Of a stretch of 64,000 bases of DNA, positions 12,241 to 25,642 are shown piece by piece. Source of the DNA: Hedera helix (lineage: Eukaryota; Streptophyta; Magnoliopsida; Apiales; Araliaceae); contig OX359286.1 of the NCBI GenBank assembly GCA_947179155.2, positions 13,643,913 through 13,707,912 on the forward strand, given 5' to 3'. How positions within the stretch are numbered: position 1 is the stretch's first letter; the number at the start of each line of letters is the position of its first letter. Made by a program: the position numbers and the translations under genes. Under the pieces are notes generated by a model. The model was not told the DNA's origin, ran no database searches, and saw only the letters and a list, made by a program, of their open reading frames with translations.

Positions 12241-15200
12241 AAACAGAATCCTGATTTTTGCTACTGCTTTGGTGATTTTTAACTCTTTCACCATACATCC
12301 AATTAAGTCCAAATTTGGACCATAGCTAGGTCTTACTACCTAGTATTTTATAAAAAATTTACTTGTCTCATTTGGCTTCTCCAAATTAGTGATACATTAG
12401 CTCGTAGGAGGGCTGTTCAACACATTTTTTGACTTGAAATTTTTTTTAACTTTCAAAACTATTTCTAACTTTGTGATTTTTTTGGCCATTTGCTTCCAAA
12501 ATTCATTTCCAACACTTGACATAGTTCACATACGTCATATAAGACGTTTCTAGGCCTTTCAAACCATGAAATTATACCCGATGTGGGTTTTGTTTGTAAA
12601 AGTTCGTTTTGAATCGAAACGATCGATTTCGATCGTTTGAATCTCATTTTCATTCAAATTTCCTTCTGTTGATTTCCAAATCAACGTAAACACGTGTAAC
12701 AACACAAAACCAAGCCGTTTGACTTCATTTCAACTTTAATTCCTCAAAATTGCTAAAAATCACACTTTGACAACATTTTGTCAACTTTTACTAACTTTTC
12801 AAATTCAAAAACTTAAACTCACTTGACAACTTAAACTCAACACACAACACAGGCTACAACATATATATTTTACCACTTTTCTATACTCACATAGCTTCCA
12901 TACGCATCTTCTAATGCGCTTTATAGATTACGATTTGAACCACATGCAAATCATAGCCTAGTATTGTAACTTTTTCTTAACAAAACATACTTTTAAACAA
13001 TTTATGATTCCTTGAAGCTATCTAACATGAAATTCTGCATGTTTTATACATGATTAACCTTTTCATCTAGGTTTGCATCACTTCTATCAACCAATAACAT
13101 ATAATCATCCTTTAAATCATGATTTATAGCTTGTAACATGAACATGGATAGTCCATCAACTTTATTCAACTAACTTGTGTCTAGGGTTTCATCATCTACT
13201 TCACATAAAGCACATAACACAAATAAATCACAAAATCAAGCCATGTTTCCCAAAGATACATGCATGGCTACCTTTGTTCTAGAATTTAAATACATGAAAG
13301 ATGAGTTTTAAAGCTTAAACTCATTTATACCTTCCTTGAGCCTTCTTCTTTCTTGATATAAAGCTTCATAAAGATAGAAATTTCACTTTGATGGCTTAAC
13401 ATCCTTCTCTCGATCATTTTCTAGCACTTTTCTTCATCCCCTTTTATGAAGCCTATCTTCTTTCTCTTATTTTCTCTTTTTTTTTCCCTCTTTAGCAATT
13501 TGGAATGAAGCATAAGAAATGAGATAAGTGTTGCTCGGTTTATACCTACCTAATATATACATACATAAATTATATGTAGCTTGCCAACACTTAACCATCC
13601 TTGGTTAAGTTTAACTTGTGCATGGTTAGGGATAATCAAAGTCATTTCACATTACTAAACAATGCTAGTTTGGACATTTCTCACAAAAAGGATACCCTAG
13701 TCATTCTCCAAATTGCCAAGGGTAGCATGGTCATTGTTACCAAAATCTAGAGTAATTTATTCCCAAAAATCATAAATTGCTTATTTTTCATCCAAATCAA
13801 TTCCTTTTTTATCCAAACTTTCTTCGTTATGCTTGAATTTTATTCCATCATTAAATACCTCATAATTGACTTGTCCCATAACACTTGTCACATTTCCAAT
13901 TACTAATTTCCTCAATTAATTATAATAATTGCCAATAAATGCAAATTTGTAAAATATTCCATATTAAATTTTCTACGAATCCTTTTTGGTTCCATTCAAT
14001 AAATTCCAATTTTTTGACATCTCAATTAGTCAATTTAGTCACCTTTTTCCATAAAATCGCTTCCTCAAGAAGCGAACCTCGACCGGATTATCAAAATTCA
14101 TCATCTTTTATCATTTAAACATATAATACTTTCTTTACGACTTTAGATTCCTTTACTTGTTTACTGCTCATATAATACCAATTCTCAACGTATATCAAAT
14201 CTACATTCCTTCTACTCATCCTCGAGAGTAATACATTCTATATTCACACATCATATCATGATTATCTTATTTCCATCATTCAAGATCAATTTCTTAATAA
14301 CATCAAATATTTTCAATCATTGTCCTTATTATTCCTTTAATCGTTAATAGACCAATTAAGTCATACGGTTCCTTCTTCACTGCACGTACATACTTATCTC
14401 CACTTGTCATTTTCATAATCTCGCCTCACCAGGTCTATTCACCAAACTCGTTATTAACTTTCATAACTAAAGCATCAACTTAATTATGCTTTTCTCATTT
14501 ATCTTCTTTCTATATTCAATCACATCTATACATATACACATATTCATACATTACCTGCTGTTATATAACAGTGTCCTACACTGATTTCTCTCAAGTTACC
14601 CTATTGTGGGCATTACAAAAATCATACATGTTAATTCCATTACCTCACTGTTCAATCCTCCAAGGTCATCTGTAACACATTGATTAAATAATAAATAAAT
14701 TTAATCACATAATACCACATTGATCACATAACGAATTATATTTAATTACTCCTGGATACATTCTATCATTCAACACTAGGTTTTAGCTGCTAACCATTAC
14801 TTAATTAACCAAAATTCTCAATTGGAAATCATGTTAAAAATATGGGATGTCACATTAAGTGTTAGTAAATTAAATAAAGATACATGTAGTTCAAATGAAA
14901 TTAATGTTGAGCCCAAGCAAGTGGAATGAATGAGGCCAAATGATTAAGTTGTTAGGAACCCTAAATGAATTAAATTAATAGTCCAATTGGGATATACTGA
15001 GAGCCTAAAATAATGGTAACATTGAGCCCAAATGAATTTAATTTCAAGACCAATGAGTAGCCCAAAATATATATTGAGGTATGTATATATTAGTGTATAT
15101 ATGAATATATATATTTGCTAAAAGAAAAATCAAAAGTATTGGGAAAGCCCAAGATGGGGGCAATGCTCCAAGCATCTCCATAATTTACTCCAAGAAAAAC

Positions 15201-15314
15201 TATCCTCAATGCAAGTCTAATCTCCTTAATTTGTGCATCTTGTTCCCTATTGGATTAAAGGCCTAATTAACTATGTGTTGGTTATTTAGTGAGGCTAAGT
15301 GCATTTACGAGTTT

Positions 15315-15327
15315 TCTATATATAGAG
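15315..15327 (+). promoter_or_regulatory. TATA box of LTR E1
   Basis: TCTATATATAGAG, with a GA-rich leader (AG repeat at 15381-15406) about 65 bp downstream, the same arrangement as in A1. Confidence 0.55.
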
Positions 15328-15380
15328 TGTTCCACCAAGTTATAAAGATTGTTAGTCACTTTACTAGGAGTTCTAAGAAA

Positions 15381-15406
15381 AGAGAGAGAGAGAGAGAGAG
15401 AGAGAG
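15381..15406 (+). repeat. (AG)n microsatellite
   Basis: Thirteen or so AG units just downstream of the E1 TATA box. Confidence 0.9.
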
Positions 15407-16734
15407 CTCTAGAGAAAAATCTTGAGAAAAGAAATAGAAGGAGAAGAAAGCTTGGAAGATAGATCTAATAACAAGGAATGAGGAGGATGATCAAAGATAG
15501 ATCATCCATTCATCAAGAAGAGAATGCTTTAAAGGTTCCAAAGTATCTTACAACACTAAAACTCTTTTATTGTGTTGGCTAATATAGATTTATGTATGTT
15601 TTGTTGATGGAGAATGATATTGTAATGGAGGAACATGGTGGTTCCAATGATATAAGGAGGTTAGGTAGGTGATTTTGTGTTTAGATCACTTGTTGATGAA
15701 AGATGAGCTAGGTAATCAAAAATGGATTTTTTTTTTGTTAAGGAAAACCTAGTTTTAAGTTTTTTGAGTTTTGGGTTTTCATGTAAGCATTGTATTTTAT
15801 TGTTGTGTTTTATGGATCTATGGGTGTATATCATAGATCTACAAATTCGTAAATGAACAATTTTGATATAAACAAAAATGAAGCCTAGATGAGCTCATGT
15901 GAATTTTTATTCTAACTATGTTATGTTTTGGTAAAGATCCTAGTTTGAATCTTGTGTTTTTAAAAGGAATCACTTTGTTGGTTGAAAATACTAATATCTA
16001 TGTGTTTTCAAATAGATCTAAAGTTTTGGTAATGTTATTTTTTGGAAAAATATGTTAAAATGAGCTTATAATGACTTTTATGGTTAAGTATGTTTTTAAA
16101 CTAAACCTCAAAGGATTTTGGTCATGTTCGATCATGGTTGTGGAGTATGAAAAATGGTTGTTGATATAAAAACTCATTGGTTCCGGTAAATTTATGAATC
16201 CACAAAGCCATGGTTCAAATTTGAGCTCAATCCGATAAGAAATGATCAAGTTATAAATTTTGAGCAAGTAAACCATGAAATTTGTTGTCAAAGTGACTGT
16301 ATGAGAAATTTTCAGTTTAATTCCAATATTTGGTTGTGTGATCTATAGAGAAATTTTAGAGGAAGAAGTTATGGATACGTGAACGCTTAAATCACTCAAA
16401 AAGGTTAAGAAATGAGAAAGTTATGGCTGTTGGAGTGACTAAGGGTCGGGCAGTCCAAAAATTAGGGTTTTTGATTTTTGGCCCACCGCTTCAATGGTCA
16501 AAACTCTGGCCAGAACTTGGTTTTGCTGTTGGGTTGGGTCGAGTCGCTCCGGGTCGAATTTTCTTTGAAAAATTAATGTTAAAATAAGTATAAAATGAAT
16601 ATGTTTGTATAATAAACCAATATATATATATATAGAGTCTATTAGTGACTAATTTGTAGCTAAATATTTAAAATAAAGAATAAGGTTAAAGTAATTGAAA
16701 AATTTGATTGCTTAGTATTATTTGAAGATTTCTA

Positions 16735-17000
16735 AAAGGTTATTAAATAATTAATAATATTAGTAAATGATTAAAAGGTTATTAGATGATTAATAACATT
16801 AGTAAATGATTAAAAAATTATTAAATGATTAATAATATTAGTAAGTGATTAAATGGTTATTAAATGATTAATAACATTAGTAAATGACTAAAATGTTATT
16901 AAATGGTTAATAACATTAATATGAGATTAAAATATTATTAAATGGTTAATAATATTTACATGTGGTTAATACATTATCAAAGGTTGATAATAGTATGAAG
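16735..17000 (+). repeat. AT-rich tandem array in E1
   Basis: About seven units near 38 bp, each with TTAATAATATT or TTAATAACATT and AAATGATTAA. Counterpart of the arrays in A1, C1, C2 and E2; shorter here. Confidence 0.8.
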
Positions 17001-17691
17001 CGTTTGGTACATTATTAAATATTCAAAATATTAAATTATGTAAAAAAAAGAAAATTGAATTGAATTGAATTAATGTAAATAGTCCATTTGTGGCTAATTT
17101 TAGACCAATTTGCTAAAAATGGGTCGTACGAAAAGCGTGTAATGAAGGCATAAGTTGGATAAGCGTACCAGACATGTCCAACTAGGTTTGGGCTAGAGTT
17201 TTGTCTGGAAGTCAAAAGTTCATTTGTCGAACATTTTAAAAGTTAATAAATTAAAGTTAGGATCTTAAATTGAGACTAATTAATAGTCATTGTAACTAAT
17301 GACTATGTCAATCTCATATATAATTGTAGGTTGAATGAAAGACGCAAAACTAGCGTAAGACGGATAAACTTATCAAGCAAGTTTTTTAGTATTATGAGAT
17401 ATTCTAGAGAACTTGTTGTTATGTGCGTTGTTATGATACAATGTGATATTAAATTGTTACATGAAGCTATATGGATGTTATATATGTTACGTGAAACCAA
17501 TGAATATGGTAAATGTAAAGTACGTGAAAAACATGAAGTACAATTACATGAGAATTATGTACAAACTATGAAGCATGATTTAAATGCGGTATATAAAAAC
17601 TGAGAAACATGTATAAAATGTCATACATGAATTTATTGCTAAGCATGCATGATGCATGAACTAAGTGTTATGTGATAACTGTTAGACTTGC

Positions 17692-17707
17692 TAAGCCGTC
17701 GTACTCA
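17692..17707 (+). promoter_or_regulatory. Conserved hairpin module, copy E1
   Basis: TAAGC, a 6-nt loop and ACTCA in place of TGAGC/GCTCA, followed by CTCTTGC and ACATTTTCAG. The stem is weakened in E1; E2 has TAAGT/GCTCA at 22751-22766. Confidence 0.4.
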
Positions 17708-18206
17708 CTCTTGCTTAAAGTACACATTTTCAGAGAAGTCGGAGAAACGTAAAGTCCTGGTAAGGACAAACGATCGAATTTGACTTTAAGTCGTTGCAAT
17801 TAAGTTTTGTAATAAAACCTTATTATCAACATCTTTGTGGTATTTGGTTGTGAACCTATAGTGGTATGTTTGTTGTCATTATGGAAGGTTAGAAAACCTA
17901 TACGTTTTAGTATAACGTTTAGATATACTAGACACTCGTATTATTGTAAAGCACTGATGTGTAAAAAAAGATTGTAATAGAATAAACTCGTATCGTATAT
18001 GATATTGAGATATCATAAGAAATTGTAAATATTACGATTATGAGGTAAAGGAAACAAATAGAATAAAGATGTATATGAAAAGTTTTAAATTTATTGAGTT
18101 TTTAACAACATTATTTTTTATTCTGTTGTGGATTTTATTAAAAAAATGTACATTAACGCACGAGGTCGCCTGTAGCGAGTACAGGGATTCTCGAGGGCAT
18201 CACAGT

Positions 18207-18218
18207 TGGTATCAGAGC
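18207..18218 (+). promoter_or_regulatory. Primer-binding site after E1
   Basis: TGGTATCAGAGC two bases after the LTR end: a perfect 12-base complement to the initiator tRNA(Met) 3' end. Confidence 0.9.
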
Positions 18219-18529
18219 TGATAGGTTAAAAACTTTAGGTAAAAGTAACCTAGGCTATAACAGTGGTAGAAGATAAGGAAAATGGTAATGGAATAAACTC
18301 ATGTAGAGTTTAAGCAATAAGAGATGAATATATAAAATTCATAAAGAATAAAATAAAGATATATATGAGGAGATTCAAAGAAGAATCTTGAAGAGATATA
18401 ACTAAAGAAGGTTAGGGGATCCCTGATTCAAGAATTAAAAGAGGAATAGTGGAGAAGAATTGTGAAGTAAAACTAACAAAGAAGAATAACGAGATTGTAG
18501 AATAACGAAATTACCACATAACATCATTT
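18219..18529 (+). mobile_element. E1 leader fragment
   Basis: Untranslated leader after the PBS. It resembles the leader of B0 (minus strand from 10660), for example GGCTATAACAGTGGTAGAAG. It ends at a rearranged junction with a G-family fragment somewhere near 18490-18530. No ORF. Confidence 0.6.
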
Positions 18530-18808
18530 AATTTCTGTACCTCCACAACCATTTCTAAATATCAATAATTTCATCAAAGTTTCTCTTATTTTTCATAAAT
18601 TGTTTTTAAACAATTTATTTATTCTTTAATTATTTCTATTCAATAACCATTTGTCATCATCTTTATACCGATTTAATTTACCAATTAAATCTCTTCACTC
18701 ACTTTAAATCACATATAATTCACCAATAATTTAACAAACTTGATAATTTTGTTAATTAAATTCTCATTTAATATTATTAAAGAAATTCTGAAAATTCGGA
18801 TCCTCACA
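18530..18808 (-). mobile_element. Start of a family G LTR (fragment)
   Basis: On the minus strand it begins TGTGAGGATCCGAATTTT at 18808 and matches the inner LTR start of D (33874 leftwards) for about 270 bp. Its far side is cut by the E1 leader junction, and its start abuts E2 exactly. The simplest reading is a G element that landed in the E2 LTR and later lost most of its length together with the E interior. Confidence 0.65.
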
Positions 18809-19418
18809 TTATATATGTTTTGTTAATAGAGAATGATGTTTTAATGGTGGAACATGGTGGTTCCGATGATATAAGGAGGTTAGGTTGGTGATTTTGTGTT
18901 TAGATCATTTGTTGATGAAAGATGAGCTAAGTAATCAAAAATGGATTTTTTGGTTAAGGAAAACCTAGTTTTAAGTTTTGGGTTTTCATGTAAGCACTGT
19001 ATTTTATTGTTGTGTTTTATGGATCTATGAGTGTATATCGTAGATCTACAAGTTCCTAAATGAACTATTTTGATATAAACAAAAATGGAGCCTAGACAAG
19101 CTCATATGAATTTTTATTCCAACTATGATATGTTTTAGTAAAAATCCTAGTTTGAATCTTGTGTTTTCAAAAGAAATTACTTTGTTGGTTGAAAATGCTA
19201 AGATCTATGAGTTTTAGCATAGATCTAAAGTTTTGGTAATGTTGTATTTTGAAAAAATACATTAAAATGAGCTTATAATGACTTTTATGGTCAAGTATGT
19301 TTTTAAACTAAACCTTAAGAATTTTGGCCATGTTCGATCATGGTTGAGAAGTATGAAAAATGATTGTTGATATAAAAACTCGTTGGTTTTGGTAAATTTA
19401 TGAATCCACAAAGCCATT

Positions 19419-21258
19419 TGTTGGTCGAAATCGGAACTATTTATTTATATTTTATTTATTAGTTAGATTTCGATCTCAAATTCGTTTGAATGAATAACGT
19501 GCAAGCATACACGGTCAACAAGTAATAAAGTAAAAGTAAAAGTCGATCCCACGAAAAATTAGTTCTAACGAGTTCCAAATACCAATTGCATCGAGTTAAT
19601 CTTAGTTCAAACAGTTGATTGAATGGAAGAATGGAAAATCTAAATGGACATAACGCAAATTAATCAATTAAACTAGAAAGCAATAAAGATAGATGAATCT
19701 ATGATTACATTTTCTCCCAATACTTAATTTAAATCTCCTAACTCTCCCTATTTGGTCTTACGGTCACGATGACTTGTTAACCGAGAATACAATAGTATTT
19801 ACACATCTCTTTTGAAGGATATATAAACATACCAAATCTAAACCTATCCCATTCGACAGAATTCAGACAAGGACATCCAAGCTAAACATTTCACTAACAA
19901 GGATTTGAAACACAAATTCTCACACTGGTTACATTTGGTACATAGGTATATGTCTATCCTACGCACAAATTATGCATACGCTCCTAAGAACACATAGCAC
20001 AACACATGTTATCATATTCGGGTCAAAACACTATAATCTATTTTCCAATTTCATATAGGTTACCAAATTAACTTAGTTAAGCAAGTAAACATGAAAAACT
20101 TAATGCGATAATCCAATTCATATAGTGCCATCCAAGAGACCACAAACCATAGCCAACGAAGCACAAAAATATGCAAATTACAAGACAAACTTCATTTGGA
20201 CATTTTGTCGAACACTTGACGTGTACACTGAAATTCTTCTTTCAAAGAACTCACACACGCAACAGTAACCAAATAAAAAAGAGAGATTCAATTAAACTAA
20301 GCATTAGACACCCAACATAATCAAAGATTTCATGCTCAAACCATAGCAATTGAGTAAAATCACATTCAACAAGCATACAACATATACATAGTTAAATGAG
20401 ATCAAAACACAATTCACCATAGCCAAAACATGTTATAGATTCAATACCTAACATACATACAAGATCAATTGATAGATATTAATCCATTTTTGTTCCAAAA
20501 AATAATCAACAACAATGGAAATACACATTAAAGGAAAGAATAAGAAGATAGTTGTCACAAATCTCCAAGTTTCAAGCATTCAATCCATAGCTTCCTTAGA
20601 TATTGAATTTCATTCCTAACCTCCATGGAAGGTGACTCTCTTCATCCTTTGGCCTCCAAAATCACCTCTAGCCGCCTCCCAAAGAAGAAGAAACGAAAAT
20701 ATGAAGTTAGGGCCGCTCTTTTCCTCTTAAAAACTAATTTCTGCACATAGGAACAGTGCACTGCCGCGGTGGTCAAACATTCTGCTTTTTTTTAGTTTTG
20801 TACTACCGTTGCAGCGGTGGAAATCACCGCTGTAGCGCTCATACAATCTGCCCAGAAATGCTCCATTTTTGGACTGTTGCAGCCTCCTTTAATGTTTAGG
20901 GAATAACTTTCTCATCCGACCTCCAATTGGGATGATTTAAGATGTTTTGGAAAGCGGAGAAGTATATCTACAACTTTTACATTGGAAGCATTGAGAGATA
21001 ATGGCTGTATCAAGGTCTAAATTGGGTCGCAAGTGACTACTGTGTAAATAGTAAGCTGAAAATCCAAATCTGGTAACTCTAAGCTTTAATCCAAACTGCC
21101 CTTTTTCCAAAATCCTACAAAATAAAGTAAAAGCATATAAAAGTAATATAAAACCTAAACAAGAATAAAACATATAAAAACTAATATAAAATGCTAAAGA
21201 ATTCACAAATTATCAAGTCTAAAAGTATCCAACAAATGGGTATAAAAACCAATCATCA
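19419..21258 (-). mobile_element. Solo LTR-like element F1
   Basis: 1,840 bp. Minus strand starts TGATGATTGGTTTTTATACC and ends CGACCAACA. Flanks are CCATT (left) and CCATG (right); the uninterrupted E1 copy has CCATG once, so a 5-bp TSD with one later change is supported. No ORF of note. A GC-rich palindromic segment (GCCGCGGTGG, CCGTTGCAGCGGTGG) lies at 20755-20850. F2 and F3 are relatives. Confidence 0.75.
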
Positions 21259-21794
21259 CCATGGTTCGAATTTGAGCTTAATCGGATAAGAAATGATCAA
21301 GTTATAAAGTTTTGAGCAAGAAAACCATGAAATTTGTTATCAATCAGACTGTGTGAGCAATTTTCAGTCTAGTTCTGATTAGAATTTGGTTGTGTGATCT
21401 AATGAGAAGTTGTGGAGGAAGAAGTTACGGACGCCTGAGTGCTTGAATCACTCAAAAACGTTAAGAAATGATAAAGTTATGACTGTAGGAGTGACTGAGG
21501 GTCGGGCAGTCTAGAAATTAGGGTTTTTGGCCTACCGTCGCAACGGTGGAAACCACCGCCACAACGGTCAAAACTCTGTCTAGAACATGGTTTTGCTGTC
21601 CGGGTCAGGTCGGGTCAATGTGGGTCGATTAGGCCGAGTTTTATTTGGAAATTTAAATTGAAATAAATGTAAAATGAATATGTTTGTATAATAATATATA
21701 TATATAGAGTCTATTAATGACTAATTGGTAGCTAAATATTTAAAATAAAGAATAAGGTTAAAGCAATTAAAAAATTTGATTGCTTAGTATTGTT

Positions 21795-22090
21795 TTAAGA
21801 TTTTTAAAAAGTTATTAAATGATTAATAACATTAGTAAAGGATTAAAAGATTATTAAATGATTAATAATATTTGTAAAAGATTAAAAGGTTATTAAAGGA
21901 TTAATAACATTAGTAAGTAATTAAATGGTTATTAAATGGTTAATAACGTTAGTAAATGATTAAAATGTTATTAAATGGTTAATAACATTAGTAATGGATT
22001 AAAATATTATTAAATATTTGTATGTGGTTAATATATTATCAAAGGTTGATAATAGTAAGAAGCGTTTGGTAGGTTATTAAATGTCTGAAA
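21795..22090 (+). repeat. AT-rich tandem array in E2
   Basis: Units of about 38 bp with TTAATAAC/TATT and AAATGATTAA, paralogous to 16735-17000 in E1. Confidence 0.75.
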
Positions 22091-23140
22091 TATTATGTTA
22101 TATAAAAGAAGAAACTTTAATTGAATTAAACAAATGTAAATAGTCCATTTGTGGCTAATTTTAGACCAACTTATTAAAAGTGCATCGTCCGAAGAACGTG
22201 TAGTGAAGGCGTAAGTGGGATAAGTGTAGGTGACATGTCCAACTAGGTTTGGGCTAGGGTTTTGTGCAGAAGTCAAAAGTTCATTTGTCGAACATTTTAA
22301 AAGTTAATAAATTGAAGTTAGGGTTTTAAATTGAGACTAATTAATAGTTATTGTAACCAATGATTATGTCAATCTCATACATAATTATAGGTTGAACGAA
22401 AGACGCAAAACTAGCGTAGGACGAATAAGCTTATTAGGCATTTTTTAATATTATGTGATAGACTTGAAAACTTGTTGTTATGTGCATTATTATGATTCAA
22501 TGTAATATTAAATTGTTACATGAAGCTATATGGATGTTATATGTGTTACGTGAAACCAATGAATATGATTAATGTGAAGTATGAGAAAAGCATGAAGTAC
22601 GATTACATGAGAATTATGTACAAACTATGAAGCATGATTTAAATACGGTGTATACGAACTGAGAAACATTTATAAAATGTTATACATGGATTTATTGCTA
22701 AGCATTCATGATGCTTGAACTAAGTGTTATGTGATAACTGTTAGACTTGCTAAGTCGTCGTGCTCACTCTTGCTTAAAACACACATTTTCAGATAAGTCG
22801 GAGAAACATAAAGTCCCGATAAGGACAAACGACCGGATTTGACTTGAAGTCGTTGGAGTTAAGTTTTGTAATAAAACCTTATTATCAACATCTTTTTTAG
22901 TATTTGGTTGTGAACCTATAGTGGTATGTGTTGTTGTCATTATGGAAGGTTAGAAAACATGTACGTGTTAGTATAATATTTTGATATAATAGACACTTGT
23001 ATTATTGCAAGGCTTGGATGTGTAAGGAAAGATTGTAATTGAATAAACTTGTATCGTATATGATATTGAGATGTAAAAAAGATGTACATTGATGCACGAG
23101 GTCTCCTGTAGCAAGTACGGGGATTCTCGGGGTCGTTACA

Positions 23141-23970
23141 AGAATCCCCACAAAAGGATAGCCCCTTAGTTATCTGGTATCCTGATGCCATAGGTCAACA
23201 ACGACATCACTAGTGAAGGGAGTCATTCCTATTCTGAACTAAATGATGAAGAGACAATGGTTGTTTTTCCCCGGAGGAAAAGGTTAAAAGGGAGAAGTTT
23301 TTAGACAAAATACAGTAGCAGTTTAAAAGCAAATGTCACCTCTAAATCACTCCAAGCCCTGTAGCGACTAAATGGAAGGAAAAGATCTCTCAGGTAGAAG
23401 ATTATCAGCCGATCCCCTTCATTAATTGGCCCAAGGTGAACATTCCCAAAGAGAAGGCAGAAACAAAGAATGATCAAGTCAAGGTTGTTCTCTAAGAAGT
23501 TTCAGATCAGGAGTCAAGTGCCTTTTCCAGCATTCAAAATGATCACACTACAGATAATTGGACTAAGAAATCTGTAATATCTAGAAAAGGGTAAAATGGA
23601 AGGATATGGTAGATGATCCCAAGAAGTTTGGGATAACTTTTTTTATCAGTTTATTAGCATGTTGTCTTATTTTCATATGTTTATTTTTTATGCATGTTCT
23701 ATGTTATGTCTTGTCATTTTGTCGAAGAAGGAAGACTCATGTATGAAAATGCATTATATATATGATAAGTATTTATGTTTCATTTAAAGTGTCTCAATTT
23801 GACTGACTTTAGCCTAATGAATAATTGTCCAAATTTGAACGATGATTATGATTTTAATGTTGAACTAGATTTTGATTTGATGGGAATTGAACAAGAAGAG
23901 ATGGATAACGACGACGTGCCAGATGAAATCAAAGGATGGGTCGGAACAAACCCAAACCCAACCTTAAACA
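23141..23970 (+). pseudogene. Ty3/gypsy Tat-type pol remnant, part 1 (protease-RT spacer)
   Basis: Degraded internal sequence of a plant Ty3/gypsy element, probably of the Tat group. Around 23590-23720 it encodes an ending like that seen before the RT module of Tat elements, with a hydrophobic run (ITFFISLLACCLIFICLFFM). The stretch 23800-23987 encodes the acidic spacer (NDDYDFNVELDFDLM...DDVPDEIKGW) that precedes RT. Stops and frame changes are frequent. F2 cuts it at 23970. Assignment rests on recalled family resemblance. Confidence 0.55.
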
Positions 23971-25637
23971 TGTTTGCTAATTTTTAATTAGCAATTAACA
24001 CGCATGTATTCGTGACCAACAAATAATATAATGATTAAGTATAGTTTCGTACCCACAGAAAATTAAAAATAATTATTACCAAATACTAATTTTATTTAAA
24101 GAATCGAATTTAAACTGTAAAATTAAATTTAATTAAAATTAACAACTAATTAACCTAATGACAGGAATTAAATCAGCTTTTAAAGACTTAAGACCATAAT
24201 TTCTCCTAATACTTTATTTAAATATCTTCACTTCCTTTTTAATTATTTAATTATATTGAATTGTTAACCAAGATTTTTTTATAATATTTACGAGCCTCTA
24301 TCAATGACAAGTAAGTATCTCATACTTAAATAAATCACTATAAGTATATGTGAATTAAATTAAGTAAGAGTTATTAAGAACACATTCTCATCAAGGTTAC
24401 ATATGACATATAGGTATTTTCATCCTACACACAATCCAATTATTCAATCCGAAGAAGAATAAATCAGTCACATGATATCATATTCAGATATAAACCTGTA
24501 ATCCACTTTTAATTTCATATAGATTATTCCAATTAATTACCCGCAATTAATTCATACATGAATGACCACAAATATTTAACAAAAAAATATTTAGATCTCA
24601 ATCTATAATCCTTTAGACAACTTCATATAGATTATCAAATTAATTACTACAAATAATTAGTACCTAAAAGTACAAAATATGATATAAAAAATTCATATAT
24701 AATCAAATATAATAATAAAAAAAGAATTAAATTAGTATAAACTACATATTGGATTCCATTGCAATCTTAAATAAATATTTAGCACATAACTGAAAAAGAA
24801 ATCAATATCATAAAATAATCCATAAAGTTTAGAATACAATAATAGAAGAAAAAGATAGAGAACACAAATTTATAATTAAAGCGTTTGATCTCTACTTTAG
24901 CCTTGAATCCTTGTAATCCTTCGCTTGATTCCTTCTTCAGATCTTCAATTAATCATTCTTCTACTTTATTATACTCCTAAGCTTGCCTAACTCTATGTTA
25001 ATTCTCTCTTAATTCTCCTCCAAGTATGCCTCACATAGTGTATTTATAGATCCCAATTCAAATCCCTAGCATAGGAGGAAAAATAATTCAATTTAGAGTC
25101 AAAAACATCAAAAATCGTATCAAATCAAGTCCTGGCTGACCTTGGGAGTATAAACGCCATCTCCTATCTATTTCTGGGTGTATATACACCTGGACACTCT
25201 TGACATTCTACAATAGGGCGTATAAATGCCGGTTTCCTTCACTATTTGGGCACCTATACGCCAGGCTATTTTTTGGTTCGACCTCTATTGGAAAAATAAC
25301 CATAACTTTCTCGTCCAAACTCTGATTGCGATGATTCAAGACGTTCTGAAAAGCTGAGAATTAGATTTACAGCTTTAATGTTATTGGATTTGAGAAATTC
25401 TTCCTAGATCAAGGTTAAAATTAGGCTTCGAATGACTGCCATGTAAATCGCAAGCTGAAAAATCAAACATTGAAACTCCAAACTTTGATCTAACTAGTTG
25501 TTATTTCAATTCCTACAAAATATCATCAAAACACATAAAATTAACATAAAACACTTAAAAATAACTTAAAATACTTAAGAACTCACAAATTATTAAGCTA
25601 AAGATAACCAATACATAGGTATAAAATCCACTTATTA
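23971..25637 (-). mobile_element. Solo LTR-like element F2
   Basis: 1,667 bp related to F1 and F3. Minus strand starts TAATAAGTGGATTTTATACC (TG mutated to TA) and ends ATTAGCAAACA. Flanks AAACA and GAACA fit a 5-bp TSD with one change. TATA GATCTATAAATAC lies on the minus strand near 25028-25040. A GC-richer block with GTATAAACGCC/GGCGTATAAATGCC repeats lies at 25135-25265. It splits the Tat pol between the acidic spacer and RT. Confidence 0.65.
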
Positions 25638-25642
25638 GAACA

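Larger units (their letters stand above)
10678..14854 (-). mobile_element. Family B element B0, 5' LTR
   Basis: A 4,177-bp LTR: minus-strand start TGTGACATCCC (14854), end GGTATGTTACA (10678), followed by a PBS. The first 1.9 kb matches 6881-8773. The TATA-like GGTATAAACC is near 13536-13550. The GC-rich palindromic block is at 12120-12240, the hairpin module at 11473-11488, and (TA)n at 10947-10994. It is inserted in LTR E1; TTAAG at 14855-14859 would be its TSD. No coding sequence; short ORFs such as 12043-12312 are not conserved in other B copies. Confidence 0.85.
14855..18204 (+). mobile_element. Family E LTR, copy E1
   Basis: The LTR ends GGGCATCACA at 18204 and is directly followed by a PBS, so it is a 5' LTR. 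Its own start was cut off by B0 at 14854. Inside are TATA TCTATATATAGAG (15315-15327), a GA microsatellite, a GC-rich block near 16440-16560, an AT array (16735-17000) and a hairpin module (17692-17707). The segment 17090-17350 is clearly homologous to family C (29080-29350). A 90-aa ORF at 17331-17603 is broken in E2 and is not a gene. Confidence 0.75.
18809..23140 (+). mobile_element. Family E LTR, copy E2 (5' truncated, split by F1)
   Basis: Matches E1 from about 15590 on (GTTTTGTTAATAGAGAATG...) and ends GGGGTCGTTACA at 23140, next to Tat-type gypsy sequence. It is interrupted at 19419-21258 by F1. It keeps the E-type GC block (about 21490-21650), a shorter AT array (21795-22090) and the hairpin module (22751-22766). 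Together with E1 it probably formed one element whose coding interior is gone. Confidence 0.75.

Noticed and set aside
12043..12312. 89-aa minus-strand ORF with several cysteines
   Set aside because: It spans the GC-rich block of the B0 LTR, is not kept in B1 or B2, and the cysteines do not form a recognised motif.
17331..17603. 90-aa plus-strand ORF in E1
   Set aside because: The paralogous segment of E2 (22390-22660) lacks the start codon and has stops, so the frame is not conserved.
18201..18220. Possible tRNA gene at TGGTATCAGAGC
   Set aside because: This is only the 12-base primer-binding site complementary to a tRNA 3' end; no cloverleaf surrounds it.
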